From NCBI GenBank assembly GCA_029933565.1, contig JAOZNY010000017.1, positions 1 through 23,488 of the forward strand: DNA of 23,488 bases. The letters run 5' to 3'. This DNA comes from Bacteroidales bacterium (GTDB lineage: Bacteria > Bacteroidota > Bacteroidia > Bacteroidales > F082). The position numbers were made by a program, and so were the translations under genes. This document shows positions 23,016-23,488 of this stretch, in pieces (the stretch's first letter is position 1; every line of letters begins with the position of its first letter). The notes beneath the pieces were generated by a model that saw nothing but the letters and a program-made list of their open reading frames with translations, was not told the DNA's origin and ran no database searches.

Positions 23016-23488
23016 TTAAAACCCATCCAAATTCATGGTAACAGTTGGAATTAGTAACAACCAACCAAGAATAATCAGCACAAGCATAAATGGTGCTATC
23101 CATTTTACCCATTTGTCGTAGGGGATTTTTGCAACACCAAGTACCCCAATCAAAACTCCTGATGTTGGCGTTATCATATTTGTAAAGCCATCGCCAAACT
23201 GAAATGCCATAACTGTTGCCTGACGACTAAGGTTTACCAAATCGGAAAAAGGTGCCATTACAGGCATTGTAAGTGCTGCCTTAGCTGAACCTGAAGGGAT
23301 AATAATATTTATAAAATTCTGAATTACGTACATTACACTAACTGTACCCAACTTACCCATACCTGCCATTGAATCTGCAACAGAGTTCAAAATTGTATCG
23401 ATAATTTTACCGTTTTCAAGTATTACCAAAATACCACCTGCCAGCCCTACCACCAATGCCGCCGACATAATATCGCGTGCACCTTCCA
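23016..23488 (-). CDS. YfcC/DcuC-family carboxylate transporter, C-terminal part (partial)
   Basis: The frame stays open from the stop at 23016-23018 to the window edge, so the N-terminal part of this inner-membrane carrier is missing; the ATG at 23466-23468 is internal. The visible part of about 157 residues reads EGARDIMSAALVVGLAGGI, then the family hallmark region PSGSAKAALTMPVMAPFSDL and AFQFGDGFTNMITPTSG, and several membrane helices ending in VLIILGWLLLIPTV. This matches the YfcC/C4-dicarboxylate anaerobic carrier group, secondary transporters of organic acids or peptide-like substrates. The actual substrate cannot be told. Confidence 0.9.
   Translation of the reverse strand, partial: EGARDIMSAALVVGLAGGILVILENGKIIDTILNSVADSMAGMGKLGTVSVMYVIQNFINIIIPSGSAKAALTMPVMAPFSDLVNLSRQATVMAFQFGDGFTNMITPTSGVLIGVLGVAKIPYDKWVKWIAPFMLVLIILGWLLLIPTVTMNLDGF

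Overview
The window comes from a member of the Bacteroidota, most likely a Bacteroidales/Marinilabiliales-type bacterium. Three things point there: a gldK-gldL-gldM-gldN cluster (core of the type IX secretion/gliding machinery, known only from this phylum), the order NtrC-like regulator - lptE - small repeat protein - secG - groES - groEL, and AT-rich intergenic DNA with few Shine-Dalgarno sites and some TAnnTTTG-type -7 boxes. No rRNA, tRNA, insertion sequence, prophage or CRISPR array is visible.

Layout. Bases 1-3746 (+) hold the 3' end of gldK and complete gldL, gldM and gldN, closed by an intrinsic terminator. recG (3826-5931) and pheT (6276-8729) follow on the same strand, separated by a 344-bp gap with four 13-nt palindromes. 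Bases 8783-12544 (-) are an envelope redox cluster. In transcription order it holds an ethylbenzene-dehydrogenase-type heme-binding lipoprotein, a short c-type cytochrome lipoprotein, a DUF5777 beta-barrel protein, a YceI protein and a membrane-anchored OB-fold protein. Bases 12809-16561 (-) are a tightly overlapping sensory operon: PhnD-like binding lipoprotein, histidine kinase, NtrC-type sigma-54 response regulator. Bases 16789-19866 (+) hold a second sigma-54 activator without a sensor domain, lptE, a charged tetratrico-like protein and secG. A terminator, groES-groEL (20003-21961) and another terminator follow. The right end has a repeat-filled gap, a glycerophosphodiester phosphodiesterase (22261-22932), another repeat, and the convergent 3' part of a YfcC/DcuC-type carboxylate transporter.

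The most interesting part is 8783-16561. A periplasmic PhnD-like protein, a kinase and an NtrC-type regulator have the same architecture as the arsenite sensor AioX-AioS-AioR, which switches on a respiratory oxidase through sigma-54. The binding protein here has one cysteine in its mature body, in a loop where a PhnD-like fold binds ligand. The redox operon next door has a -24/-12-like sequence upstream of its first gene. I infer that the three-gene sensor may control the heme/beta-barrel operon in response to an oxyanion or metalloid; this is a hypothesis, not a demonstrated function.

Other notable features are an uninterrupted run of eight G inside gldM (possible slippage site) and at least four families of short intergenic repeats. 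One of these families also lies in frame inside a coding sequence.
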